DNA of 64,000 nt from Streptomyces aurantiogriseus (GTDB lineage Bacteria > Actinomycetota > Actinomycetes > Streptomycetales > Streptomycetaceae). Made by a program: the position numbers and the translations under genes. Below the pieces are notes generated by a model, which saw nothing but the letters and a program-made list of their open reading frames with translations, ran no database searches and had not been told where the DNA came from. Position 1 is the stretch's first letter. Every line of letters begins with the position of its first letter. Below, in pieces: positions 35,522-44,635 of the stretch. The stretch is from the NCBI RefSeq assembly GCF_014649375.1, contig NZ_BMSX01000003.1, positions 124,001-188,000 of the forward strand. The letters run 5' to 3'.

Positions 35522-37196
35522 GGGCCACCTCCGCCTGTCCCGCCCCGACCTGGAGGTCGAGGTCGATCGTCCCGGTGTCCTTGCCGCCCGAGACCGGCGA
35601 CAGGGTCACCTCCTTGTGCTTGCCCGGCTCCACGTCCACGTCCTCCTGGTTCTCACCCGGCAACTGGATGTCGCCCAGGCCCACGTCGATGCTCATCTTC
35701 ACGGTCACGTCCGGCGGCACGATCACCCGCAGCCGGCCGAGCCCCACCTCGGCGTTCGTACTCACCGTCTGGCCCTTGGCCAGGTCCAGCCGGGACAGGT
35801 CCAGGGTGCCGTCGCCGGTGCCGAGGTCGTAGACCTCCCGGACGTCGGCCACCGTCGCGGGCCGCCAGGTCGTGTCGATCCAGTACGTGGTGATGTCCCT
35901 GGGCAGGGTGGCCGAGCCGGCGAGCAGGCCCGCGGTGACGATCGCGAGGAACACCGAACCCGTGCCCGTCCGCCCCAGGAACGAGCTGACCGCGATGCCC
36001 AGGCCCAGCACGATGAGGGCGGTGGCCAGGCCGGCCTGGAGGCTGGTGCCCAGCGGGTGCTCGTCCCAGGTGAGCCGGGTGGCGAGACCGCCCGCGAGCA
36101 GCGCGAGCAGGAACAGCCAGCCGCCGATCCAGCGGGGGCCGCGCGCTCTGGGGGACCGGCCGTGCGGGGTGCGTATGTCCTCGCGGGCGCCCGTGTGCCC
36201 GGTGAGACGGACGTCGATGACCGAGGTGATGTCCGGAGTGCGGGTGTCCCGGGGACCCCACAGATAGCCGGTGCCGCCGTAGTGCGTGCCGTCCTTGACG
36301 ATGGGGTCGCGCCACCAGGAGGGGTAGGCGGCCGGGACCGGCGGTGCCTGGGCCTCCGGCGGGGCGTCGGCGACGGCCTGAGCGGCGAGCGGGTCGGCGT
36401 CGGGGGCGTCCCGGTGCCGTGACCAGTACCCGGCGCCGGCCAGGAGGAAAGAGAGGACGACGGCGAAGGTAAGCACACCGCCGTTGTTCAGCATCGACAG
36501 GAGCACCCCGCAGCCGACCAGCGCGAACAGCACCGCCGCGAGGGCCTGTCCGTCGACGCGGCCGGTCAGCAGCTTGCGCACCTCGTTCTCGTCGTCGTCG
36601 GCGTACGGGACGAAGAGCCAGGCGAAGCCGTAGAAGATGAGGCCGATGCCGCCGGTAGCGGAGAGCACGGCGAGCGTGATCCGGAAGATCACCGGGTCCA
36701 TGTCGCACTGCCGCCCGAGGCCCGCACACACGCCGGCGAGCATCTTGTGTCCGCGGTCGCGGCGGAACTTGTGCGGGGAGGTGTCGGACAGGCCGGAGCC
36801 AGCCGGATCGGAGCCGTCGGCCCTACCGCGGTCGTCGGTCAGACCGGGGTCCGCGGGCGAGGCGGGTGCCTCGGGCGCCCCGGGCGGCCGGGTCCCCGTC
36901 CCGGATCCAGCCCCGGTGTTGTTGCCCGTGCCCGTGCCCGTGCCCGTGCCCGCGCCCGTGCCCGTGCCGGTGTCGGCCGTCGCTGTCTCCTCGTTCACGT
37001 CTGCCTCTCCGGCCCTGCCCGGTTCTTCGGGCGCACCCCGTTCTTCGCGTGTGCGCGCCCGCTCGTGTGCGCCCGCCCGCTCGTGCGCGCGCGGATCCTC
37101 ACCTGCGGCGCCGGGGGCGCCGGTGGACGGGGCGGCCGCGTCGGGCGCGGTGCCCCCGTCGGGCACGGCGTCCGCGGCGTGCTGGTGATCTGCCAT
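35508..37196 (-). CDS. PspC-LiaF-like membrane protein
   Basis: A 562-residue protein. The first 185 residues are disordered and Ala/Glu/Gly/Thr-rich, including a run of GTGTGAGTGTGT encoded by a 6-base tandem repeat near 36927-36970. A PspC domain follows (RRDRGHKMLAGVCAGLG, then PVIFRITLAVLSATGGIGLIFY). Then come several membrane helices and a C-terminal beta-helix-like region (LDLSRLDLAKGQTVSTNAEVGLGRLRVIVP, then GDIQLPGENQ) as in LiaF and toastrack proteins. These families sense or dampen envelope stress. It is divergent from a PspC-containing histidine kinase, so the two likely form one regulatory circuit. ATG 37196 is used; the ribosome site is weak. Confidence 0.85.
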   Translation of the reverse strand: MADHQHAADAVPDGGTAPDAAAPSTGAPGAAGEDPRAHERAGAHERARTREERGAPEEPGRAGEADVNEETATADTGTGTGAGTGTGTGTGNNTGAGSGTGTRPPGAPEAPASPADPGLTDDRGRADGSDPAGSGLSDTSPHKFRRDRGHKMLAGVCAGLGRQCDMDPVIFRITLAVLSATGGIGLIFYGFAWLFVPYADDDENEVRKLLTGRVDGQALAAVLFALVGCGVLLSMLNNGGVLTFAVVLSFLLAGAGYWSRHRDAPDADPLAAQAVADAPPEAQAPPVPAAYPSWWRDPIVKDGTHYGGTGYLWGPRDTRTPDITSVIDVRLTGHTGAREDIRTPHGRSPRARGPRWIGGWLFLLALLAGGLATRLTWDEHPLGTSLQAGLATALIVLGLGIAVSSFLGRTGTGSVFLAIVTAGLLAGSATLPRDITTYWIDTTWRPATVADVREVYDLGTGDGTLDLSRLDLAKGQTVSTNAEVGLGRLRVIVPPDVTVKMSIDVGLGDIQLPGENQEDVDVEPGKHKEVTLSPVSGGKDTGTIDLDLQVGAGQAEVARAAS

Positions 37197-37375
37197 GGGT
37201 CCATGGTGGCGGGCGAGCTGCCCCGGCGGCAGTCGGAATGACCCTGGCCGGACCCTGATATCGGCCCTGAGCCGGCGCCCGGGAGGCGTTCGACCTGCGC
37301 GGGCGTCGAAGATCAGGGGCGTCTCGGGGGCAAACCCTGATGCCCGGGCCCGGCCGCCGTGTGAACATCGATGGC
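37197..37375. promoter_or_regulatory. Divergent promoter region of the PspC/two-component locus
   Basis: 179 bases separate the two divergent starts. No clear hexamers or palindromes were found. Autoregulation by the response regulator would be expected here, but this is inference. Confidence 0.35.
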
Positions 37376-38668
37376 ATGCCGGAAGCCGCAGCAGCGCCAC
37401 TCGTCGAACCGCGGCCGCCGCGCAAGCTCTACCGCAGCAGCGACGGACGCTGGCTGGGTGGTGTGGCGCGGGGGCTCGCCGGGCATCTCGGGCTGCCCGT
37501 GATCTGGGTGCGGCTCGTCTTCGTCGGCCTGTTCCTGGCGGACGGCCTCGGCGCCCTGCTCTACGCGGCCTTCTGGTTCTTCGTGCCGCTCGGGATCGGT
37601 GGCGTCGGCGACCATAAGCCCCCCTCCCTCGTCGCCACCGAGACCGCGCCCGACGGCCGCCGCAGACTCGTCGCCCGCAAACCGGACAAGGGCCAGATCG
37701 TCGCCCTGCTCCTCATGGTCGTCGTGGCCATGGTCTTCGTGGGCAACGTGAATCTGGGCACCGGCGCCAAGGCCTATCTCCTGCCCGCCGTCCTCGTCGG
37801 CGCGGGCGTCGCCCTCGTGTGGCGTCAGGCGGACAACGCCCGCCGGGCCCGCTGGGTCGAGGTGGGCCGCAAACGCCGTACGCTCACGCTGCTGCGCGCG
37901 GGCGGAGGTGTCCTCCTGGTCACCGCCGGCGTCTCCGGCATCTTCGTCCTGCAGGGCTCCGCCGCCCACCTCGGCTCGGTCCTTCAGGCGGCCCTCGCCG
38001 TCCTGGTCGGTATCACGCTGCTCGCCGGGCCGTATCTCGTGCGCATGACGCAGGACCTCTCCGAGGAGCGGCTGATGCGCATCCGGGCTCAGGAGCGCGC
38101 GGAGGTCGCCGCGCACGTCCACGACTCGGTGCTGCACACGCTCACCCTGATCCAGCGCAACGCGGAGAACGCGAACGAGGTGCGCCGCCTCGCCCGCGCC
38201 CAGGAGCGCGACCTGCGCACCTGGTTGTACAAGCCCGAGGGCACCGGCAAGGACGAGGCCGACGAACCGACCACGCTCGCCGACGCGGTCCGGCGCAACG
38301 CCGCGGAGGTGGAGGACAAGCACGGCGTCCCCCTCGAGGTCGTGGTCGTCGGCGACTGCCCGCTCGACGAACGGACAACAGCGCAGATGCAGGCCGCGCG
38401 CGAGGCGATGGTGAACGCCGCCAAGTACGGTGGCGAGGGCGGCGCCGTGCAGGTCTACGCCGAAGTCGAGGGAAGGACGGTCTTCGTGTCGGTCCGGGAC
38501 CGCGGCCCCGGTTTCGACCTCGACTCGATACCCGCCGACCGCATGGGCGTCAGAGAATCGATCATCGGCCGCATGGAGCGCAACGGCGGCACCGCGCGAC
38601 TGCGGGCGGTGCCGGGCGGTGGCACGGAGGTCGAGCTGGAGATGGAGAGGGCGGAGAAGACGTCATGA
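37376..38668 (+). CDS. PspC-domain sensor histidine kinase
   Basis: A 430-residue membrane kinase. The N-terminal PspC domain reads KLYRSSDGRWLGGVARGLAGHLGLP. Four further hydrophobic segments span roughly residues 105-225. A HisKA_3 helix has the phospho-accepting His249 in HVHDSVLHTL. A HATPase_c domain has REAMVNAAKYGG (N box), VRDRGPGFDLDSIP and a C-terminal GGTEVELEME. This is the DesK/NarX/LiaS subfamily. It would phosphorylate the response regulator encoded next, whose ATG overlaps the stop codon (ATGA). ATG 37376 was chosen because the conserved MPEAAAAP start is there. Confidence 0.93.
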   Translation: MPEAAAAPLVEPRPPRKLYRSSDGRWLGGVARGLAGHLGLPVIWVRLVFVGLFLADGLGALLYAAFWFFVPLGIGGVGDHKPPSLVATETAPDGRRRLVARKPDKGQIVALLLMVVVAMVFVGNVNLGTGAKAYLLPAVLVGAGVALVWRQADNARRARWVEVGRKRRTLTLLRAGGGVLLVTAGVSGIFVLQGSAAHLGSVLQAALAVLVGITLLAGPYLVRMTQDLSEERLMRIRAQERAEVAAHVHDSVLHTLTLIQRNAENANEVRRLARAQERDLRTWLYKPEGTGKDEADEPTTLADAVRRNAAEVEDKHGVPLEVVVVGDCPLDERTTAQMQAAREAMVNAAKYGGEGGAVQVYAEVEGRTVFVSVRDRGPGFDLDSIPADRMGVRESIIGRMERNGGTARLRAVPGGGTEVELEMERAEKTS

Positions 38669-39411
38669 GCGAGCCGACCGAGACGAACGGAACGGCGGGA
38701 GCGGCCGAGCCGACCGAGCCGGCGAAGATCTTTGGCGGCGGCACGGGCGGACGCCATGTGCGCGTGGTCCTGGTCGACGACCACCGCATGTTCCGTACGG
38801 GCGTCCAGGCCGAGATCGGCCGGACCGAGGAGACCGGCGTCGAGGTCGTCGGCGAGGCGGCGGACGTCGACCAGGCGGTCACGGTGATCACCGCGACCCG
38901 ACCCGAGGTCGTCCTGCTCGATGTGCACCTGCCGGGCGGCGGCGGGGTCGAAGTGCTGCGCCGCTGCGCCGCGTTGATGGCCGACGCCGAGCAGCCCGTG
39001 CGCTTCCTCGCCCTGTCCGTGTCGGACGCGGCGGAGGACGTGATCGGGGTGATCCGCGGCGGCGCCCGGGGCTACGTCACCAAGACGATCACCGGCACCG
39101 ATCTGGTCGACTCCATCTTCCGTGTGCAGGAGGGTGACGCCGTCTTCTCGCCTCGCCTCGCCGGCTTTGTCCTCGACGCCTTCGCCTCCACCGACGCCCC
39201 GCCGGTCGACGAGGACCTCGACCGCCTCACCCAGCGCGAGCGCGAGGTCCTGCGCCTCATCGCCCGTGGCTACGCCTACAAGGAGATCGCCAAGCAGCTG
39301 TACATCTCCGTGAAGACGGTCGAGTCCCATGTCTCGGCGGTTCTGCGCAAGCTTCAGCTGTCCAACCGGCACGAGCTGACGCGGTGGGCGACGGCACGGC
39401 GGCTGGTGTGA
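38665..39411 (+). CDS. NarL/LuxR-family response regulator
   Basis: A 248-residue regulator. The receiver domain (about residues 30-155) has the acidic pair in VVLVDDHRMFRTG, phospho-accepting Asp86 in VVLLDVHLPGGGG, and Lys in GYVTKTITG. The C-terminal LuxR-type helix-turn-helix has LTQREREVLRLIARGYAYKEIAKQL and KTVESHVSAVLRKL. The ATGA overlap with the kinase gene implies coupled translation. Likely targets are its own divergent promoter region and envelope genes. Confidence 0.95.
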   Translation: MSEPTETNGTAGAAEPTEPAKIFGGGTGGRHVRVVLVDDHRMFRTGVQAEIGRTEETGVEVVGEAADVDQAVTVITATRPEVVLLDVHLPGGGGVEVLRRCAALMADAEQPVRFLALSVSDAAEDVIGVIRGGARGYVTKTITGTDLVDSIFRVQEGDAVFSPRLAGFVLDAFASTDAPPVDEDLDRLTQREREVLRLIARGYAYKEIAKQLYISVKTVESHVSAVLRKLQLSNRHELTRWATARRLV

Positions 39412-39480
39412 CATCGGGCGCGGGTCGCTGAGTGCCGTCTCGGTGAGCCGGGTGGAACGCAGGTCGCGGATGCCGGTCGC

Positions 39481-40113
39481 TCATCGGTGCCCCGCCGTCG
39501 GCGCCGGTCCCAACGCCCGCAGTGCCCACCGGTAGTGCCGTACCGCCTTCACCACGCCGATCAGGCCCGTCAGCCACAGGATCATGCCGATGCCCATGCC
39601 GAGGGCGACTTCGGCGTACGTCGAACGGCCGGGTCGTGCGCCGGCCACGGCCGCGAAGGACGCCCACAGGCCGATCGCGGCGACAGTGAGGGAGGACAGC
39701 AGCCAGAAGAGGCTGAGGCCGGGGGAGCGCAGCCGGGCGTCGGACAGGGGGTGGCTGTCCAAGGCGAGCCAGGCGTCGATGAGTTGCCGTATCTGGTGGT
39801 CGCGGCGGATGGCGAGGACGACGGCCACGACGGACGGGGCGAGCGCGGCGAGGCCGAGGAGCGCGAAGACCGGGCCGAGGAGAAACGCCGTCGGGTCCTT
39901 CTCCTCGAACTGCTGCACCGGCAGGACCAGCAGAGACCATCCGATGACCGCCGCGAGTGCCTGCAGCCACAGCAGGAGCACCCGGTGCACACCGAGGCTG
40001 CGCCGGTGCAGTTCGTCCAACGCCCGCTGCCGGTCGGCCAGCAGTGCCGACCGGTCCGGCCAGGTGCGGATGTGCGGCGGAGGTGGAGGAGGAGGGAGCG
40101 TGACGCGGGACAT
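39481..40113 (-). CDS. Four-helix membrane protein of unknown function
   Basis: A 210-residue protein with a Pro-rich N-terminus and a soluble charged segment (SALLADRQRALDELHRR). Four membrane helices follow (for example LLLWLQALAAVIGWSLLVLP and ALLGLAALAPSVVAVVLAI). I recognise no family. It is convergent with the response regulator gene, 69 bases apart. Confidence 0.7.
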   Translation of the reverse strand: MSRVTLPPPPPPPHIRTWPDRSALLADRQRALDELHRRSLGVHRVLLLWLQALAAVIGWSLLVLPVQQFEEKDPTAFLLGPVFALLGLAALAPSVVAVVLAIRRDHQIRQLIDAWLALDSHPLSDARLRSPGLSLFWLLSSLTVAAIGLWASFAAVAGARPGRSTYAEVALGMGIGMILWLTGLIGVVKAVRHYRWALRALGPAPTAGHR

Positions 40114-40227
40114 CGGGGCTCTTTCGGGCGGAAGGGGAGGAAGCGACGACGGACGACGGCGTGCCGTTGCCGCGCGCTGAACCTACCGTGTCGCATGTCC
40201 ATGCCCTGGTTGCCCCGGCAGGGGTGT

Positions 40228-41304
40228 TCACACCACCCGGGTCGCCCCCGCGTACGGCATCTCGTCGAGTGGTGCCACGCGCACCGGGGCCGACGGGTTG
40301 GGGGCGTGGATCATCCTGCCGTCACCGATGTAGATCCCCACGTGGGTGATGCCGGAGTAGAAGAACACCAGGTCGCCCGGGCGGAGTTCGTCGCGGGAGA
40401 CGCGTCGGCCGGCGTCGATCTGGGCGTATGTCGTGCGGGGAAGGGAGACGCCCGCGGAGCGGTATGCGGCCAGGACGAGGCCCGAGCAGTCGAAGGCGTT
40501 CGGGCCGGTCGCGCCCCACACATAGGGGCTGCCGAGTTTGGAGTAGGCGTAGGAAACGGCCGCCGCGGCACGGGAGTTGGGGGTGGCGGTCGCGGAGCCA
40601 GGAGCCTGGAGGGCGTCGCGGGCGCCCGTCGAGGCCCGCGAGGCGTGCGTGATGCCCGTCTCGCCGCCCGCTCTTCCCGCGAGCCGGGCTCGCTCCTGAG
40701 CCGTCAGTCGGGACAGCAGACGGCGGGCGGCGTCCAGCTTGCCGGTGATCGTCTTCTTGTGCCGCTTCAGTTCCGCCTGACGCGTCTGGAGGGAGGTCAG
40801 TTCGACGCGGGCGGCGCCGCGCAGTTGCTCGATCTCCCGCAGTTGTCTGCGGACGCGGGCGACGGCGGCGGACTGGCGGTCGCCGGCGCGTTCGGCGAAG
40901 GCGGCGCCGTCGAGGTACTGGTCGGGGTCGTCGGAGAGCGCCAACTGCATCGCGGGGTCGAGCCCACCGTTGCGGTACTGCGCCGCAGCCATCGAACCCA
41001 GCGCCTCCCGCGCCGAGTTGAGCCGTGCCTCCTTGCGTGCGGCCTCGTCGCGCAGGGCCTTCAGCCGCTTTTCGGCCGCCGTCGCCTTCTCCTGCGCGCC
41101 GTTGTACTTCTCGGTGGCGGCCTCCGCCTCCTGGTACAGCTTGTCCACCTTGGCCTTCACCTGCGCCGGCGTGGGCTTCGGCTCGGCGTGTCCGGTTCCG
41201 TCGAAGGCCGTCGTGCCCGCCGCGCCGGCGAGGGCGATCGTGGCCGCCGTGCGGACGGTGTGGCCGCCGAGCGAGCGCTGTCGGGGCTTGCGGTGCGCTG
41301 GCAC
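40228..41304 (-). CDS. Secreted NlpC/P60 peptidoglycan endopeptidase
   Basis: A 358-residue cell-wall hydrolase. A signal sequence (TAATIALAGAAGTTAF) is followed by a long coiled coil (about residues 45-190). A C-terminal NlpC/P60 domain cleaves peptide stems of peptidoglycan: nucleophile Cys273 in AFDCSGLVLAAYRSAG, His in GITHVGIYIGDG and the third polar residue in MIHAP. The likely start is GTG 41304 with AAAGGAC upstream; a GTG four codons earlier is too close to that ribosome site. It is a paralogue of the gene at 43.4-44.6 kb, but its leader does not contain the c-di-AMP riboswitch seen there. Confidence 0.92.
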   Translation of the reverse strand: MPAHRKPRQRSLGGHTVRTAATIALAGAAGTTAFDGTGHAEPKPTPAQVKAKVDKLYQEAEAATEKYNGAQEKATAAEKRLKALRDEAARKEARLNSAREALGSMAAAQYRNGGLDPAMQLALSDDPDQYLDGAAFAERAGDRQSAAVARVRRQLREIEQLRGAARVELTSLQTRQAELKRHKKTITGKLDAARRLLSRLTAQERARLAGRAGGETGITHASRASTGARDALQAPGSATATPNSRAAAAVSYAYSKLGSPYVWGATGPNAFDCSGLVLAAYRSAGVSLPRTTYAQIDAGRRVSRDELRPGDLVFFYSGITHVGIYIGDGRMIHAPNPSAPVRVAPLDEMPYAGATRVV

Positions 41305-41784
41305 GTGGGACTGCACGTCCTTTCGTCCGACCGCCTCGTCGGTACGGCCATCAGGCGGCCGGGCGGGGGCCCGGGCCCGCCGGGGAAGCGGACGGACGTA
41401 CGGCCGCGGGGAGCGGCTGACGCGCCCGGCGGCGGCCCGCACAGGGGAGAGGGCCGCCGCCGGACTTTCTCGGCGGTGGTGCCCGACTGCCGCCCCTGGC
41501 CCGGGCGGCGGTGGGGAGCCGGTCACCTGGGGGAGGACGCTAGGCCCGTCCGTGTCGGGTCGGTAACGCGATGTGCGGAAGTGACGCGAGCGGGCTGACA
41601 GGTGACCGGATGTGGTCGTCGATCCGGTCCGGAGGCGTCGGCTTCGGGCGGCACGCTGACCGATGCGGCGGAAACCGGACATGCCGGAGCAGCAGAGTGC
41701 TATGGGGCGCATATATGCGACCGCCGTCACAGAAGGTGGGCCGGTGTCGGGTGGCCTCCGAGCGGCTGATTAGCATCCGGCTCC
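41305..41784. promoter_or_regulatory. Long divergent leader/promoter region of the first NlpC/P60 gene
   Basis: A 480-base gap between an NlpC/P60 gene (minus) and a small membrane protein gene (plus). It contains a perfect 13-bp hairpin at 41426-41463 (12-base loop) about 120 bases upstream of the hydrolase start. On the minus strand a TAGCGT-like -10 lies near 41540-41545. ydaO-type riboswitch sequence is absent. Confidence 0.45.
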
Positions 41785-42138
41785 ATGGGCGTACTCATCC
41801 ATCTCTTCGTCGGCCTGCACATCATCGGCATCGCCGCGCTCCTGGGCGGCTTCCTCACGCAGATGAAGGCGATGGGCCAGGGCACGGCCCGCTTCGTCCC
41901 CGCCATGCTGCACGGCGCGGCGACGATGCTGGTCACCGGCGTGATCCTGGTGGGCCTCAACCAGGCGGACGACCAGGAGGTCAACAACATCAAGATCGGC
42001 GTGAAGCTGGCCCTGCTGATCGTGATCCTCGGCCTGGTCTACGTGAAGCGGGACGACGAGAAGGTGGAGAAGCCCCTGTTCGGGCTGGTCGGCCTGCTGA
42101 CCGTGGCCAACATCTTCATCGCGGTCCTCTGGACCTGA
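41785..42138 (+). CDS. Small integral membrane protein
   Basis: A 117-residue protein made almost entirely of four membrane helices (IHLFVGLHIIGIAALLGGF, MLHGAATMLVTGVILVGL, VKLALLIVILGLVYV, LFGLVGLLTVANIFIAVLW). I recognise no catalytic motif. Its last 23 bases overlap the 3' end of the convergent gene. Confidence 0.75.
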   Translation: MGVLIHLFVGLHIIGIAALLGGFLTQMKAMGQGTARFVPAMLHGAATMLVTGVILVGLNQADDQEVNNIKIGVKLALLIVILGLVYVKRDDEKVEKPLFGLVGLLTVANIFIAVLWT

Positions 42139-43090
42139 TGGACGCGCGGGTCGCCACGAGCGCTCCCGCGGCGACGGCCGACCATGCCGCCACGGCGACC
42201 CACAGCAGCGCCAGCCCGGGCCCTTCCAGCCACGGGACGCCGACGGCGGCGGCGACGGACAGCGTTCCCGCCGCCGTCATCCCCATCGCGAACACCGTCG
42301 CCCAGCGCCGCACGTCGTAGCGCGGCCGCGGCCACCGCACCTCGGCCACGAGCAGTACGGCGTACCAGCTCAGGTCGAGGATCAGCAGCGCCACGGTCAT
42401 CGTGCGCAGGGCGCCGCTGTCGTCCTCGTTCCACAGGTACAGGCCGCCGTCGTCGGCCGTGAGGAGCCTCGACCCCGCCAGCGCCGAGATGGCGAGCGCG
42501 CCGCCCGCAACCCAGTGGTCCCCGGCGCCCCCGGCCACCTGCCGCAGGTCGAAACGGGGCAGCGCGAAGCCGTACAGCACCAGGCCGAGCCAGAACAGCA
42601 CGAGCGCGGTGTGCGCGAGCCAGGCCGCTCCCTCGGCCCGGGCAAGGGTCGCCCCCAGCACGGCCAGCCCCTGTGTGGCCACACAACACAGGAACACCGC
42701 CCCGGACATGCGCCGTCGCCAATGTCGCACGACGTCCACCAGCAGCACGGGCCACAGCACCGCCGCAAGCGCCAGCAGCGCCCCGGCGAGCTGCTGCCGG
42801 CCGAGCGCGGAGATCCGCGTGCCGAGCACAGTGGTCGCCGCGACGGCCGTGAGCGCCTCCGGCGTACCCGCCACGGTCCACCACCGCTCGCGCTCTCCCA
42901 GCAGCCGTACGACGAAGTCAGCCGCCAGCGCCACCCAGGCGGCGGCCGTCAGCGCCAGCGCGATGCGGGACAAAACCTCGTACCCCGCCAGATGCAGGCC
43001 GACCGACACGATGCCGCTCGCCAGGACAGCGGCCCCGGCCGCCGGCGTACGCCGCGCCCACCAGGTGCGAAAGGGGGAAGAGCCGGGCAT
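42116..43090 (-). CDS. Tellurite-resistance/dicarboxylate transporter (TDT)-like membrane protein
   Basis: A 324-residue protein with about nine or ten membrane helices (for example GAAVLASGIVSVGLHLAGY, LAGALLALAAVLWPVLLVDVV, TALVLFWLGLVLYGFALP). The helix pattern and the MSGAVFLCCVATQGLAVLGA segment resemble the TDT/SLAC1-like family of anion transporters. The substrate is unknown. ATG 43090 is followed by MPGSSPFRTWW. The 3' end overlaps the convergent small membrane protein gene. Confidence 0.65.
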   Translation of the reverse strand: MPGSSPFRTWWARRTPAAGAAVLASGIVSVGLHLAGYEVLSRIALALTAAAWVALAADFVVRLLGERERWWTVAGTPEALTAVAATTVLGTRISALGRQQLAGALLALAAVLWPVLLVDVVRHWRRRMSGAVFLCCVATQGLAVLGATLARAEGAAWLAHTALVLFWLGLVLYGFALPRFDLRQVAGGAGDHWVAGGALAISALAGSRLLTADDGGLYLWNEDDSGALRTMTVALLILDLSWYAVLLVAEVRWPRPRYDVRRWATVFAMGMTAAGTLSVAAAVGVPWLEGPGLALLWVAVAAWSAVAAGALVATRASIRSRGPR

Positions 43091-43435
43091 ACGGCCGATG
43101 CTAAGGAGCCCGGGACGGCTTGCGCGGGGGCACGCGCGCGGGGGTGAGGAAATACGCGCGGGCGCAGGACAGTGAAGAGGGCGTGGGGTGAGTGGTGTCA
43201 GCGGGGGCGGGGTGGAGTGCGCCGGTGCGGGCAGGAGCTGCAGGCGCCGGTGGTGCACTGCGGGGGCGGGCGCCGGGCGCGGGTGAGGGGCGCGTGGAGG
43301 GGGTGAGGGTGAGGGGCGCGTGGAGGGGGCGCGCGCCGCGCGCGGCAGCCCCTGCCGCACCGGAGCCACCCCGCCCACGCGCGCGCGTGCCCCTCCACCG
43401 ACACGGCGCGACGACCGCCCGGCGCCGGCCGACCC
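43091..43435. other. Low-complexity intergenic region
   Basis: 345 bases of G-rich low-complexity sequence between two minus-strand genes. It contains two near-perfect copies of GGTGAGGGGCGCGTGGAGGG (about 43282 and 43308). It also has an 8-bp hairpin, CGCCCGGC/GCCGGGCG (43416-43423/43440-43447), around the stop codon of the NlpC/P60 gene that may act as its terminator. No gene is supported. Confidence 0.5.
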
Positions 43436-44617
43436 TCAGGCCGGGCGCACCACGCTGTGGATCGACGACTCGCCGTCGTAGTACACCGACTCCTCGCGCA
43501 CGTACGCGCCCGGCTTCGGGGCGTGGATCATCATGCCGTTGCCGATGTAGATGCCGACGTGGGTGACGTCGTCGTAGAAGAAGATCAGGTCGCCCGGGAG
43601 AGCGTCGGCGAGGGAGACGGTGGTGCCGGCGTTCACCTGGTCGTAGGTGGTGCGCGGGAGGGTGACGCCGGCGGCCTTCCAGGCGGCCTGGGTGAGGCCG
43701 GAGCAGTCGTAGGACTCGGGGCCGGTGGCGCCCCAGACGTACGGCTTGCCGATCTGCGCGCGGGCGAAGGCCAGCGCCTTCTCCGCCTTCGTGGTGTACG
43801 AGGTGTCCGTGGCGGGGGTGGACGAGGAGGGCGACGACGAGGACGTGTCCGCGCTCGAAGAGGTGCTGCTCTCCTGCTGCGCGGCCGCCGCCTGCGCAGC
43901 CTCCGCCGCCTGCTGCTGCTTCGCCAGTTCCGCCGCCTTGCGGGCGGCCTCCTGCTGCTTCTCCTTCTCGATGGCGGCGAGCCGCGCCTTCTCCTCCGCC
44001 GTCAGCTGCGACAGCAGCGTGCGTGCGGCGCTGAGCTTCTTCTGGACGGTGGCCTTGGCGGTCTTCAGGTCGTTCTGCGAGTCGGTGAGCGTCTCGAGGC
44101 TCTGCGTGGCCTCCTGGCGCTTCTTCATCGTCTCCGACTGCTCGGTGAAGTAGTCGTCGACCGCGCCCTTCTGGCGGTCCGTCAGACGCCCCATCAGCTG
44201 GGTCTGGTCGAAGTAGTCCTGCGGGGAGTCCGCGAGCAGGAAGGTCGCCGTGTCGGGCGCGGAGGCTCCGGTGCGGTACTGGGCGGCGGCGAAGGAACCC
44301 AGCTGCTCCCGTGCTTCGTTGAGCTTCTGGGCGCGCTGCGCGACGTTGTCGAGGAGGGCGTCGACGCGCTTGCGCTGCTTGGTCGTCTTCTCCTTGGCGG
44401 CGTTGTACTGCTCGGTCGCTGTCTCCGCCTGGCGATAGAGGTCGTCGACCTTCTTCTCGACCTCCTCCAGACTCGGCTTGTCGTCGGCGGAGGGCGCGGC
44501 GTTGGCCGTCTGGGAGAGCAGGGCCATCGAGGTGAGGGCGGCGGTGGCCAGGGCGGGCGTGCGTATGCCTGCTACGCGCGTACCCGAGGGGCGTGGCTTG
44601 CGGTGCTGCGACGCCAA
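43436..44617 (-). CDS. Secreted NlpC/P60 peptidoglycan endopeptidase under a c-di-AMP riboswitch
   Basis: A 393-residue cell-wall hydrolase. It has a signal peptide (TPALATAALTSMALLSQTANA) and a long coiled coil (about residues 48-250) rich in Glu/Lys/Gln/Ala. A Ser-rich linker leads to the NlpC/P60 domain with nucleophile Cys305 in SYDCSGLTQAAW, His in DVTHVGIYIGNG and MIHAP. The start is TTG 44617 with AAGGAG upstream. The preceding leader folds as a ydaO-type riboswitch, so expression should respond to cyclic di-AMP. Other Streptomyces muralytic genes such as rpfA are known to be controlled this way. Confidence 0.94.
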   Translation of the reverse strand: MASQHRKPRPSGTRVAGIRTPALATAALTSMALLSQTANAAPSADDKPSLEEVEKKVDDLYRQAETATEQYNAAKEKTTKQRKRVDALLDNVAQRAQKLNEAREQLGSFAAAQYRTGASAPDTATFLLADSPQDYFDQTQLMGRLTDRQKGAVDDYFTEQSETMKKRQEATQSLETLTDSQNDLKTAKATVQKKLSAARTLLSQLTAEEKARLAAIEKEKQQEAARKAAELAKQQQAAEAAQAAAAQQESSTSSSADTSSSSPSSSTPATDTSYTTKAEKALAFARAQIGKPYVWGATGPESYDCSGLTQAAWKAAGVTLPRTTYDQVNAGTTVSLADALPGDLIFFYDDVTHVGIYIGNGMMIHAPKPGAYVREESVYYDGESSIHSVVRPA

Positions 44618-44635
44618 GGGAGGCGACTCCTTCCA

